Below are positions 45,401-56,600 of a stretch of 64,000 nucleotides of DNA, piece by piece. The DNA is from Styela clava (taxonomy: Eukaryota > Chordata > Ascidiacea > Stolidobranchia > Styelidae). Under the pieces are notes generated by a model that worked only from the letters and a program-made list of their open reading frames with translations, searched no databases and had not been told where the DNA came from. The translations under genes were made by a program, and so were the position numbers. Location of the stretch: contig NC_135261.1 of the NCBI RefSeq assembly GCF_964204865.1, positions 13,640,001 to 13,704,000 of the forward strand, read 5' to 3'. The stretch's first letter is position 1. The number at the start of each line of letters is the position of its first letter.

Positions 45401-48181
45401 CACATATACAATTTAGGTAGTAGGATCCTATATTTCTTCTTCTCAGATGCCGGATAAGTTATACCTGGTATTTGCCGACAATGATCCGTTTAACGAAGTA
45501 ACATCATGTCGAACTATAACGAACATACGACCTATATGCAACACACAGCAGATGAAAATAAATTTTACAAGTTACTCGTAAGTTCATTATAATTTGCCGA
45601 ACTTTTATTATGGATTTACAATAGTTAGATTCATACAAAAAACTTTTAATAGCAAATATATATCTATTTATATCAATTTCAAACGTCTTTGAGCGCTGCC
45701 AACCATGGTTTGTCTCAATACTTCACATATGTAATATCTTTCAGCATATACGAATATTTAACTCTCAGTTTTAAACAAATCAAAACGGGCTATAGTTGAT
45801 TCATTGTCTTTTTTTGCTACAGTTCCACATGTTTAAGCTTTAACTGATTGTGTGTATTTGCACGATGCCTGAACATATAACGAAATCTAAATATCTTATT
45901 GCATATGAGTTTCAACTATACTTGCTAAATACGGATATGCATAATATGCAATATGTTTATTCAACAGAAAATAGATAGCACATCCATGAAAATATACAAG
46001 TTTGGAAGTAGCCTATGACTGTATGAGATTAATTCCTACAGTCGGAGTTGCGACAGACACAAATGAATTCTTTTGAAATAGTTTCTAGACACAATACTAA
46101 AAAAGAAAATACAACAATTATTTTCAAATCAATGTAACATGTCAAGGAAATTTAACATTCTATGTCCGAATAAAAATATTTTGTGTGACACGAGACTGTT
46201 GTTTGTTCTAGCCTACTTTATTTGTATTATTGTATCATGTACAGTGAAAATGACTTAGTGGCAATACGTGATGAAAAGTGAAGGGGAGTTATAATTTATA
46301 TTTGCATGGTGAGCTATTTGAAACGCATATATAATTTGATATCTTTTCAAAATTTCAGTGAAACGTTTGGTCCCGACTCTGTCGATGGCGTTTTTCAAAA
46401 GAAAAACACAGGCACCTACAAAATAATCATATCGGAAGAAGCTCGTAAAGGTATTATCGACCTTGATTGTCTATTTCAAACAAGTAGTATAAACTGAAAT
46501 AGTAGTATAGCTGATGATCAAATCCATGGCCTGAGAAGACGATATATAGCTGGTTAATTTTCTGTTTGTTTTAGTGTAGTATCAAATCCCATATCATTAT
46601 GCACATGGACCAAATTTTAAATATTGTCAAAGTATCTGACTGTCGTCCGCTATTTTCATATACAGTATATATTATGATTTATACGTCTCACCATCTCTCT
46701 TCCGACCTGGGTAAAATGAGTTATTGTTCACATTGCTGAAATTGTTTCATATTTTTCTTTATGTCATTGCATACCTGAATTTTTCGGAGATGATGCAATG
46801 AATAAATAAGTTTTGATCATGTATACCAATAATCAATATTATAGATTATCATAAAAATATATATTCTTCTAAAACTCTTTCGTTAGACGTAATACTTCAT
46901 GACAAATTCATTGCTGAAGGGAAGAAAACAGGGAATGCCGCGAATTTCACTAAAGGTTCTGTTTAGTAATCAATTATTTTTTATTGAAATTGGTAAAACA
47001 ACCCGTCATGACAGTGCCATTTTTCTGCTTACAATTACATTTGGTAACACTTCTATAATTGCCTGAAAATAGTTGGTGCGCGAATTCTCTTCGACTACTA
47101 GAACAATTGCAGATTTAGGCAGTGAGCAGATTACGATCCTACTGCTTTTGAATTGTGTTTAACAAGACTGATGGTATGTTTCATGATTTATCTCTACTCT
47201 TTTACTCAAAGCGTCACGCTAAGATGTCCAATGAACATTGCTGTTAGGATCTTGTGGCTTTGGTGTACTAACTTGGCCATAAAGCGACGTTATGAAATTG
47301 GAGGTCGAAAATAAATTTTTGAAATTACTATACCGGCATGGTGTGCCTCTGCCAGATAAACCATTTTTGCGTAGTTTTGCGAGGAAAGAAGTGGAAAAAA
47401 TTGATATCAAAACCAAACTCATGTTTTAAAACACGATGTTCGAAAAAAAAATAGTAATTAAATCAAATGCATTTGAACTCAATTTAGAATTCAATTCATT
47501 CATGAATGTGGATCATGTCTTTTATTCATGCGATGGAAAATTGCTCATTCATGTTTGGTGCAGTGAAAACGGTAAGAACTTGACAAATTGTGAATGTTCA
47601 TATCAGTATCAGAAAATCGTAAACAAATTTGAAGGAGACAAAGATCATGTTCAAAATTCCAATTCAGTAAACTGATTTCATCTCGTTTATTATGCAATTA
47701 ACGTGAATATGCCGAAATAGAAATTAATGATACATTGGGAATATTTTGGAAAAACCTCTTCCATAGTAAAATGAACAAACAATGAGAAAACCTTTTCTAT
47801 TCACTCTTTCTATTCACCCGTAAAACAAATAAGAGCATGTTTTATACTTCACTTTGAGCGCTGCTAGATAATATCTAAATCTATTGCATTCGGTAAATGA
47901 AGTAAATACAAGATTTGATATTTTATAGTCCTCGACGAAACGCTGTCGTCTCTTGAATTACTGCCTTAAATTACAATAGCACAAAGCAATACAGAATATT
48001 TTCGGCTAAATTTTCTTGCTTATTGATAGGAAGAGCGGTTGAAGTGTTCAAAGGGAGTACAAAGTCGACTGCTGAAGATGCTCTCTATGTCCACAATACT
48101 TTCGCCAAATGGAAGAATGGATGGGAAAATATAAAGCTTTACCCTTTCATATGCTCGATTCAGCATGCCAATAAATTTTAA
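42429..48181 (+). CDS. Secreted lipocalin-like family protein, copy B (209 aa)
   Basis: Exons 42429-42530, 45447-45577, 46359-46450, 46887-46955, 47488-47571, 48030-48181 have exactly the lengths of copy A (102, 131, 92, 69, 84, 152 bp) and phases 0-2-1-1-1. The frame is open for 209 codons. Signal peptide MMFILLAIVSAIAVTEC, the cysteine pattern and the NFT glycosylation site are retained. Exon 4 differs most from A (ending GNAANFTK, which adds a second NFT). Exon 3 ends AAAG|GTATTA, a weaker donor than in A. Introns 1-5 align with those of A apart from inserted elements: B has one at 44,157 and a SINE at 44,946, A has two in intron 3. This is a recent duplicate of A and is likely functional. 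AATAAA occurs about 100 bp after the stop. Confidence 0.85.
44157..44645. mobile_element. Probable hAT element (~489 bp) in copy B intron 1
   Basis: CAGGGGTGTGCAATC at the left and TTGCATGCCCCTTG at the right form imperfect inverted ends. GGCCCG / CGGGCCA-like subterminal motifs resemble the element at 28,904. The flanks GCGTAGTG and TGTGGTCT do not clearly match. Absent from the equivalent intron of copy A. Confidence 0.55.
44946..45262 (-). repeat. tRNA-derived SINE, best copy
   Basis: On the minus strand the head contains a perfect RNA polymerase III B box (GGTTCGAATCC, 45204-45214). The body follows (ACTCCTCGCCGTCGTTGGG, then GGTTCACGTAACC) and it ends in a repeated ATCCTATCCTA tail. Diverged copies occur at 24,750, 50,886, 51,730, 51,950, 53,770 and 54,893. 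The 96-aa ORF across it is an artefact. Confidence 0.75.
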
Positions 48182-48593
48182 AGATTACAAGTAGCATTAT
48201 CAATTTCAACTATTAGGAAACGCCTACGTTTTTTATTCATACAAAGGAAGATATTAATAATAAAGATTCTATGCATTTAATAAAGGGTATTGCTTTCGAT
48301 CCTTATATACCGTGATAAAAACATAACATTTATTCAAGGTGAATGTTTTATCTGGATACTGAGTTATACTTTATGATATGCTAAATTAAGATTGAAACAT
48401 ATCCTGCTCAGCTACATGGAAAGATAAATTTCCACGAAGACTCCAATTGTTCTCATACAGTATAAGTAATTTCAAACTTCGTCGTTTATGCAGCAGATAT
48501 CGTAGATGGCTAAAAACGTCATTCCTGAAGCCTCTATTTACTTTTTGTGCCGCATTCCCAACATCGAAAACAATCTCGTCTATAACTTAAAAC

Positions 48594-48596
<3 letters not shown>

Positions 48597-48645
<49 letters not shown>

Positions 48646-48648
48646 GAA
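48597..48648. repeat. TA microsatellite
   Basis: Two nearly pure TA runs separated by TACA, between copy B and the LINE fragment. Other short TA/AT runs lie near 1279, 16,026, 38,344 and 62,721. Confidence 0.9.
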
Positions 48649-48819
48649 AAATACAAAAATCGTCTAGAAAATTCCCAAACATTTTGAATTATGATAAACG
48701 TGATCGATGCAATATTTTAGGCTATCACCAATATTCTAAGGATGCAATTGGGATAGCGATGGTCTTCTTTGCCTAAATAACCAGAATCTTTTCCATCGTA
48801 GTGTAGTCAACAGCGCCAC

Positions 48820-49345
48820 TGGATCGGTTGCTCGAAGTATTTTTTTATATCAGAGATTTATTAGAATATAAAGGTCTCTCTGGAACTGCACTAAACTCAG
48901 ATATAGAAAAAGCTTATGATTCTGTTTCGTGGGATTATCTTTTTGAAGTGTTGAAATTTTTTAATTTAGATCATATGTTTATTAGGTGGGTCAAAACATT
49001 GTATTACCAAAGTCAAAGTACTGTTATCAATATTAACTATTTGTAAAAAAATGTTTCAAGTTAAAAAAAGGTTTGAGGCAAGGTTGTAGTCTCTCACCAT
49101 ATATTTTTTTTCATTAATTAATAATCGAAATATTAGCATGTATAATTCGACAAAACCATGACATAAAAGGAATTTGTCTTGGAAACACAGAAATTAAAAT
49201 TTTCTTGCTTGCAGATGATGCAACATTATATTCTGATGGCTCAGAAAAAAGAATCAAAACAATATTTTATGAAACCGATATTTGCTATTCCATGTCTGGA
49301 TGCAAAATTAACATGAAGAAATGCTAAGCTTTGTACCTGGGGGGA
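48820..49345 (+). mobile_element. LINE reverse-transcriptase fragment (degenerate)
   Basis: Shifting between frames recovers the core of a non-LTR reverse transcriptase in order: SDIEKAYDSVSWDYLF (motif A with the first catalytic Asp), RQGCSLSPYIFF (motif B) and LLADDATLYSDG (motif C with the catalytic Asp pair). Stop codons and at least two frameshifts break the frame. The fragment lacks endonuclease and terminal parts. It resembles L1/Jockey-type LINEs, but the clade cannot be fixed by eye. Confidence 0.85.
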
Positions 49346-49349
49346 AACA

Positions 49350-50600
49350 ATCACACGCTCGTTTTCCATAATGATTTTTTGAAAAGCCTACTTAGGAAGG
49401 TTAGTGAATGGACACGTTCAGTATCACTTTTGATTACTCCTTCTTAATAACTTCGTGGACAATTATGAAAATCTTATCCTCCTATCTAGTATATTCAGGA
49501 CGCCGAATTGTGCAATAGAACTATTCTATAAATTAAGCAGTAGTATTTTTTACTTCACTCCAAAATTATATTTTGACACAAAAAATAACAAAGGCAAGTC
49601 AAAGGCATAAAAGTCTAAGACGACATTAATGAAGACATGACACATGAAAGACATGTCTTGATTTAAAAAAAAACGCTGAAATAACGTAGAAAAGCAAAAA
49701 TTATCATAAAACTTCCAGAATATAGATTACCATATTTACTTGGGACATGTATGGTCATGTATAAATTTTTCAATTCAATTTCAGTTTGCAGTTAATTTTT
49801 TATTAACTCTCAGTGCCATTGCATATCACTAAAAATTTGGAGTCTTCCAAGGGTCAGCTCTGGGCCTCTAAATATTTTTTCAGTGAAAAATTTAGCAAGG
49901 AGTACAGTGTCTGCATATCAATAAAAAATTGGAGTCTTCCAAGGGCCAGCTTTCGGCCCCTCAATCTTTTCATTGCAAAATTTAGTGAGGATTACAGTGT
50001 CTTCAATTAAAACTCTTTCACTACTTCGTGGGTATTATATCTAGACATGATGGTTCACTGATTCGCGACTTTTAACATGTATATATATATAAGATGAGGA
50101 GAAGATCAAAAGAATATAAGTATAATTTTATTTCGACTCCATAATCAGTATAACAGACAATAAAATAATTGATAAAAACAAATGGAGAATGATTACAGAA
50201 TCAGGAGAGCAAACGAAACCTTAAATAAATTGAAAGCGGTTGCCAAAAAAGTGGTACGTTTTCACATACCTGAAAATATACAATCAATTCACACACACCA
50301 ACACATACATACAACCAAACAGATATAATAAAATAAACGCGGGAAACTTGGTATAAATCACTTGATGAACATAAAAGAAAACTAGAAAAATTAAAGAAAA
50401 AATGATTTACGACGGCATATTAAAAATTTGTAAGATTTTCCCACCAATTTAGTAAACAGAAATGAACTGTAAAAACAATATTTAATAAAATATATCGCCA
50501 AGCTGATTATACTTAGAGTCTACTAATGCCAAATTGCCCAATCAGAAAAGTTGGATGCATGAAAAAAATGTGGATATATCTGATCGTGATGCTACTCCAT
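49350..50600. other. Spacer with a short tandem duplication
   Basis: A segment starting AATTTGGAGTCTTCCAAGGG (about 49,836) is repeated about 90 bp later (49,926) with changes. The rest is AT-rich, without exons. Confidence 0.5.
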
Positions 50601-50601
50601 A

Positions 50602-53600
50602 TTAAAGATCATCCTGTGTGTCACTATCTGAAGGAGATATTTCAATTAAAGGCGGATACTTTTGAGCATCATGGTCAATAGGTTCTGAGATAATGTCATG
50701 AAAAGTATTATCATCTCGTGGATCGATCCATGATGTTGTACGATTTGCATGATTAATAAAATATTTACTACCATCGGGTAATGTTGCTTCTTCCCAGCCG
50801 TATGGCAACTCTTCGTTTTCAAGCAGCGGTCTGTTAGTATGGAAAATATTTCATAAGAAATACTCGGCGGTAGGGTGCATCATGCTAGTCATTATTAATA
50901 CGCTTGCCACCACACCTCATGCATGGATTGGCAGGTTTGAAACCTGTGGGTCATAATTATGTGTGAGAGTATTACTGGACTCCTCGCCCACGTAGGGTGG
51001 TTCACATAACCACTGATCACTTACGACTTCCCCACCCTCAAGTCCAGGCATCTATACACAAACAACTGGCCAAGTAATTCTAAACCCGACATGGGCTGCT
51101 AACCGGACGACGACCGACAATATGATTAAGCTGTCGTGTCGACATTCCTCTCCCCCAGGATAAATATGTGAATCCTATCTTATATAAAATTCAGGCTACA
51201 CAGCTGCATTGTGATTTTGTCCATTAAGACAGATTTATTTAGTCACATCAAGGCATCGCCAAATAAACTGGGTCAAATCAAATGGCATGTAGAGGTGCAT
51301 TAACGAGATTACAGACTTTTCTTGTCCCAGACGTTTTGACGCAGATGCTTCAGGCGATGGACTATTGGGAGGTGCCATTATGAAATTTAACCCCTATCTA
51401 CCCATCTTTCTAACATCAGCAGAGTTAGATGTCATATATTGGAATCTAAGAGCAACTTACTTTATAGAGTCAATAGCAAGATGTGCTTCTTCAATTAGTG
51501 AATTCAATTTGGTTGAGAGATTATTTTCCAAATGTGAAGATTCTAAAATAAGATCATCAATTAGAATATTCTCAAGAGATTCAATTCTTTCCTAACCAAT
51601 GCTCTTGTACACTTAAGCCACAGAAAACAGAACAGCAACATGCCACGGAAGGATTCTAATAATTATACCCGAGATGAGGAGGGTCTGTTGGAAAGATCAA
51701 TATGAAAGTCAGTCAGTTACCAGTCACGGTTAAGCATGGAGATTGTCAGCCATTTCAACAGACAACTGTCAAGATTCTCCATAATAAATATGAGAAATCT
51801 AATCCTATTGCATGGCGGATCGTGCTGAGCATTAGGAATACACTTTCATCACACCCATGATAAAATTGATAGCTTATTCTTCTCCTAAGGTTCTCAACGA
51901 CATAATGAACAAGCGACAATATAGTGTTCTGTAAGGCAATATAGGATAGAGAAAAGATTTTACTATATATCCAGGGGGAGAGGAGAACGGATAAGGCAGC
52001 TTACCGACATGATGAACCACGAACTCTCTAACGTTTACAAGTCAATGTCGAATGTGGGAAATGTTTAAACTGCTCGAACAGAGGTGCAACGGAAAGCGAT
52101 TTTCTAATGCTTAGCACTAACTGCCGAGTCCGTGTTAGCAAATTCCAGATTAAAACTGAATATAGCAGAAACATAAACTCTAATCTACATTATTTTAACT
52201 CATTCACAAAATGCCCACTAACCTACTATTGTTACGTTTGTAGTAAACTGCAACAAACACTTAATGGCATCTTCTTGAGATTTCCGAATTTCCATAGATT
52301 TTCTATATTCACAATCAACTAGTGATGCTCTTGTTTTTAACTCATCAATATCATCACAAGAATTTTCATTTGAACTATTAGTTTCTGGATTTTTCTTTGT
52401 TTGTAGCAAAGCAATTTTTTCTCTAAGATCTCTGTAGGGAATAAAATAAAAAAATGATGCCCAAATTCATACTAACCGCTTATACACATATACATATATC
52501 GCTAATTCGGTGAGATATATTGGTATACTCACTTTACTACATTGTCATGATCTGCCTGTATTTTATCATTTTCATTTCGTAACATTGTAACATCTTTTCT
52601 AGATTTTTCAAGCATTTGCAAATATGATGATAAACTTTCATTCAATTTCTCTTTTTCTTCCTTTAAATATTTAATTTCTTGACGCAATTTCATATTTTCT
52701 TTTTCAATATTGGTAAAGTCTTTTTGTTGAGACAATTTCTGTATAAAAGAAATATATGAATGGGCAAAATTTATATAAAAACAGTAATAAAAGAACAACA
52801 AAATAAAATCAACCAACTGTTTATGACTGAGTAATATTATTATAAAATTGCTCGTTGTTACATTGAATTTTATTGATTCACAAGAATTTGATAAACGATA
52901 GAGTACTCGCTCACTGGGATAAACTATTTCGGCAATGCAACTTAAGGGGTTCAGGGTTGAAATTTCATATTCCAACAATCCAATCGGGGTTTGGGTGGTA
53001 TGGCCTAGTAGTTATAGTCTTGGAACTAACTCTGTTAGCATCACAAGTCTAAGATCTCGAACTCAAACCAAATTGTAGCCGAGGTATAGCTGAATACAAT
53101 GGGTTAGGCCGAAAAGATAGATTACGGTCCTTCCAAAATTACATTAACAAAAAAAATGTTTGGGCTATACTGAATCAGAATGCCTCTTCCAAGAATATTC
53201 CTGTTAGTGTTCCATTGTGTGAGACAAGCAAATTAGAAATAGCTTATTTGAATCTATAACCTATTATTTACCTGTGTGTCTTCATGTTAGTGTTTCATTG
53301 TGTGAGTCTTGTAATGAATTAAAAAATGAAAAAAAATCGAAAAATAACTAATTCAATTCATAATCTATAATACCTGCATGTCCTCCAAATCATTAGTGTC
53401 AACTGTCTTGTCAATCTTCATTGGGGGAACTGCTGAACGTTGTTGTAAATGTTCTAATATATCTGACCCAGCAAAATGTAACATTGACTTATTCAAACCA
53501 AGATCTTGTAATTGTGAATGAAAAACTTCTTTGATCGCTTCAACAAAATCTGAAAACAGTTCATCGTATTTTTAAAAATAATGTTAAATTATATCATTTT

Positions 53601-56600
53601 AAACAAATACGGTATGCGAAGGTCAAGGTATATATTATCTTTCATAGCAAAAATAGCTCATGCAAATACATTAAGTAGAATTATTAACTCGAAAAAAGCA
53701 GACATATTCTTTGAAGTTGAAGCATGGTTCTATGCATCAAAAACATGCTTGCGATCGGACCTCTGATTTCACCATGCGGATTCATGTTCAAATTCCATGC
53801 TGATTAATTATGTGCGATAGGATTGTTGGACTCCATGAATCTTGATTGCCGCTGCTTCAAACCAATAATAGATTTCTCACAGTTCACATTCTCTCAATAG
53901 AATGATTTTGTGTTAATCAATATTTTTATCACTGTGCATGTGTGCAGTTTGGAAGATTCCGTGACTTTTCAAGTCTATCAGACTAATAGTGTCTGTTATT
54001 TCTACGAATCTGAAAACAATCAGTAATTAGTCGAAGCCAACATGGACTGATAACTCAATGAGAGGTTTTACCTGGGCATATCACCAAGGTATAAGCAACT
54101 TAGCTTCTGCCACATCACATTTAAGGTTTTGAGAAACTAACATGTTAGGTATTATCAGATCTGTACAGCTGAACCAAAAAATGGACATATGGCACTACCT
54201 AATAAATTCAAAACAAAAATAGGTAAAGCCTCGAAAACCAGACAAAAAAGATATATATACAGAAGATCATAAAGTCCATTTATGGAAAATTTGACATAAA
54301 TTACTTTGGTTTGATGGGGCGATATAGGCTATACTTTCAGTGTTCCTTTCTAAAAATAAGTATCTTGAATTTCAAATTTATTTAGAATGTTTAAAATTAA
54401 AATACCGGTAGCTGAAAATACTTTACCTCCGTACCGAACCATTTCATTTTCATCTTTTATCAACATTTCATGTAATTTCTTTAATTCATTTTTATTCGGA
54501 ACTACAATTCCTAAATATTGTAGAGCAGATTCCAACTTGTGAACTTTAACTCTTGTTTCATTATCCAGTGTTAATTTTCTTCGGTTTGAGCAAGATTTTA
54601 ATATTCTGCTAGGAGGGGGAAGATACTTTTCCACATCAAAGTCAGATGAAAGATAGGTATTTTGCAGTTCCTGGAACATATTTAAAAATAATGACATTTG
54701 TGGAGTAATTTCAGTCTTTTTTATAAATAAATGAAACTAGATGGTTTGGACTTGGAGTATATTTTTTGTATAACTTCTAATTGTACAAATCATTGCTGAG
54801 TTTAGAAAACTTGATAGCTGATGGCACATTAATGCATCTTATAATGAATCCGCTCCAAACACTACACAGACTTTACGTTCTCTGTCTTTAAGATTGGAAT
54901 AGGATTTTCACATTTATCCTAATGATAATTAGTTAGCCAGATTGTCATTCGTGGATTTGGATGGCAGAGGACGCCCCTACTAATCAGCATGTTTATGAAT
55001 CACACTGAACCAGCTAGTCCAACAATCCTTTTGCATATAATTATCTCCCATAGAATTCAAATGTGTAAATGTGAAACCATGCAGATTCATAAGCAGTGGG
55101 TACGGAAGCTAGTATGTGTTTTGTACAATTTCACTTATGAATATAAAGTAGTATACCCTTTTTTCTTTGTTTTCTGATTTTATCTGGACAGATTGGTCTG
55201 TAAGAACTGAAAAAATAATACATAATTAGTTATGCTAGAATGAGTCATCATCATAATACTTAAAATAGAGGCATAGATTTAGATTAACTGATGATAAAAT
55301 CTACTAAAAATGACTCCAAAAGAAGCGTTTTGTCCATAACAACAAGGAAAACAATACTAATAAGCTGAACATCAACAACAACATGTTAACAAAATGATCC
55401 ATATGTATTCTTTGTGTCCAATAATACAAACTAATGTGTTGCTCAGAAACAATTCCATTTAAAATAGAACAATAATGGTTCTATATAAAATGCCATATGT
55501 TATCAAAATTATCCAAAGCAAGAACTTCAAAATAAAACATTTATAAAAATTGCTAAAAACAGTTTTCGAACCTTTTTCACTAGTGCCGATTGATTGGAGA
55601 TTTTGTGATATCCTTTTCATCTGAATTATACTTGCAATATCATCTAGTGTTGTATTATGTGGTATGTATTCAATATCAATGCTGAAAAGAATTTACAAAT
55701 ATTGCAAATTATATGGATAATTTATATGACACAGGAACGAGGAATGACGCAATGATGAGAGTAAGGGTGACAAAAACAGAACCCAGGTCATTTAGAACCT
55801 ATTTTATAGAGAACCTATTTTATAGAGGAAAAAGTTCTAGATTACTGAAACTTCTGGGAGCATTCTTACCTTGGTTCAATCATCAATTTTTCTCTCAAAA
55901 ATACTGAATGAAGCTGCTCAGGTTTCCAATTGATGACATTAATTCCATTGAAACTAATGATGAAATCACCACATTGTAATCTGCCATCTGCTGCAACAGT
56001 GCTTTCGTCTGCTATACTTTCTATTTGGAGTATTTTCTCTGAACAATTTGATTGTTTTTGATTCTAAGCTCACCACAGACAATGATTCCCGCAATTGACT
56101 TCAAATTAGACTATACAAACATTAATCGATTTTACCAAGCAAAATTTGGCCTCAGCTAATATTCCCACATGATATAACTTGTGTATACAAAAATGAAACT
56201 CACAGTCATTCAATTTCTAAAACACTATTTCAAAACCAGTACAGGTACTATTGTTTTATAAACAAACGACTGTTTTACATTTCCTTTTAATAAAATACAA
56301 TAACCATAAAAAATATTTGAGTTTTTTAAGGTTTAATGAGCTTTGTACGGTAACCCCAATACCCCCCAAAATCATTGCATCTTATAGTGCGCCTTGTGTG
56401 TGGATATGGACAAAACCCCAATCTAAGCAATATATTGGCGTTGCGTGTTTGTCAGTGTCCCTTACAGTCCGTAAAATGTGATACATTACATTTAGAAATA
56501 ATAGAAACCAATCATTGATGGACCTCAGCAATCTTACCTTCTAAATGTTTAATTTGTTTTGCTATAACATTCACTCCGATTCCAAAGTAATTTTTCATCA

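Noticed and set aside
52739..52978. Upstream extension of the coiled-coil exon (149-aa ORF)
   Set aside because: A good acceptor (ATACAG) at 52,739 and matching phase with the preceding exon make the extra hydrophobic part intron.
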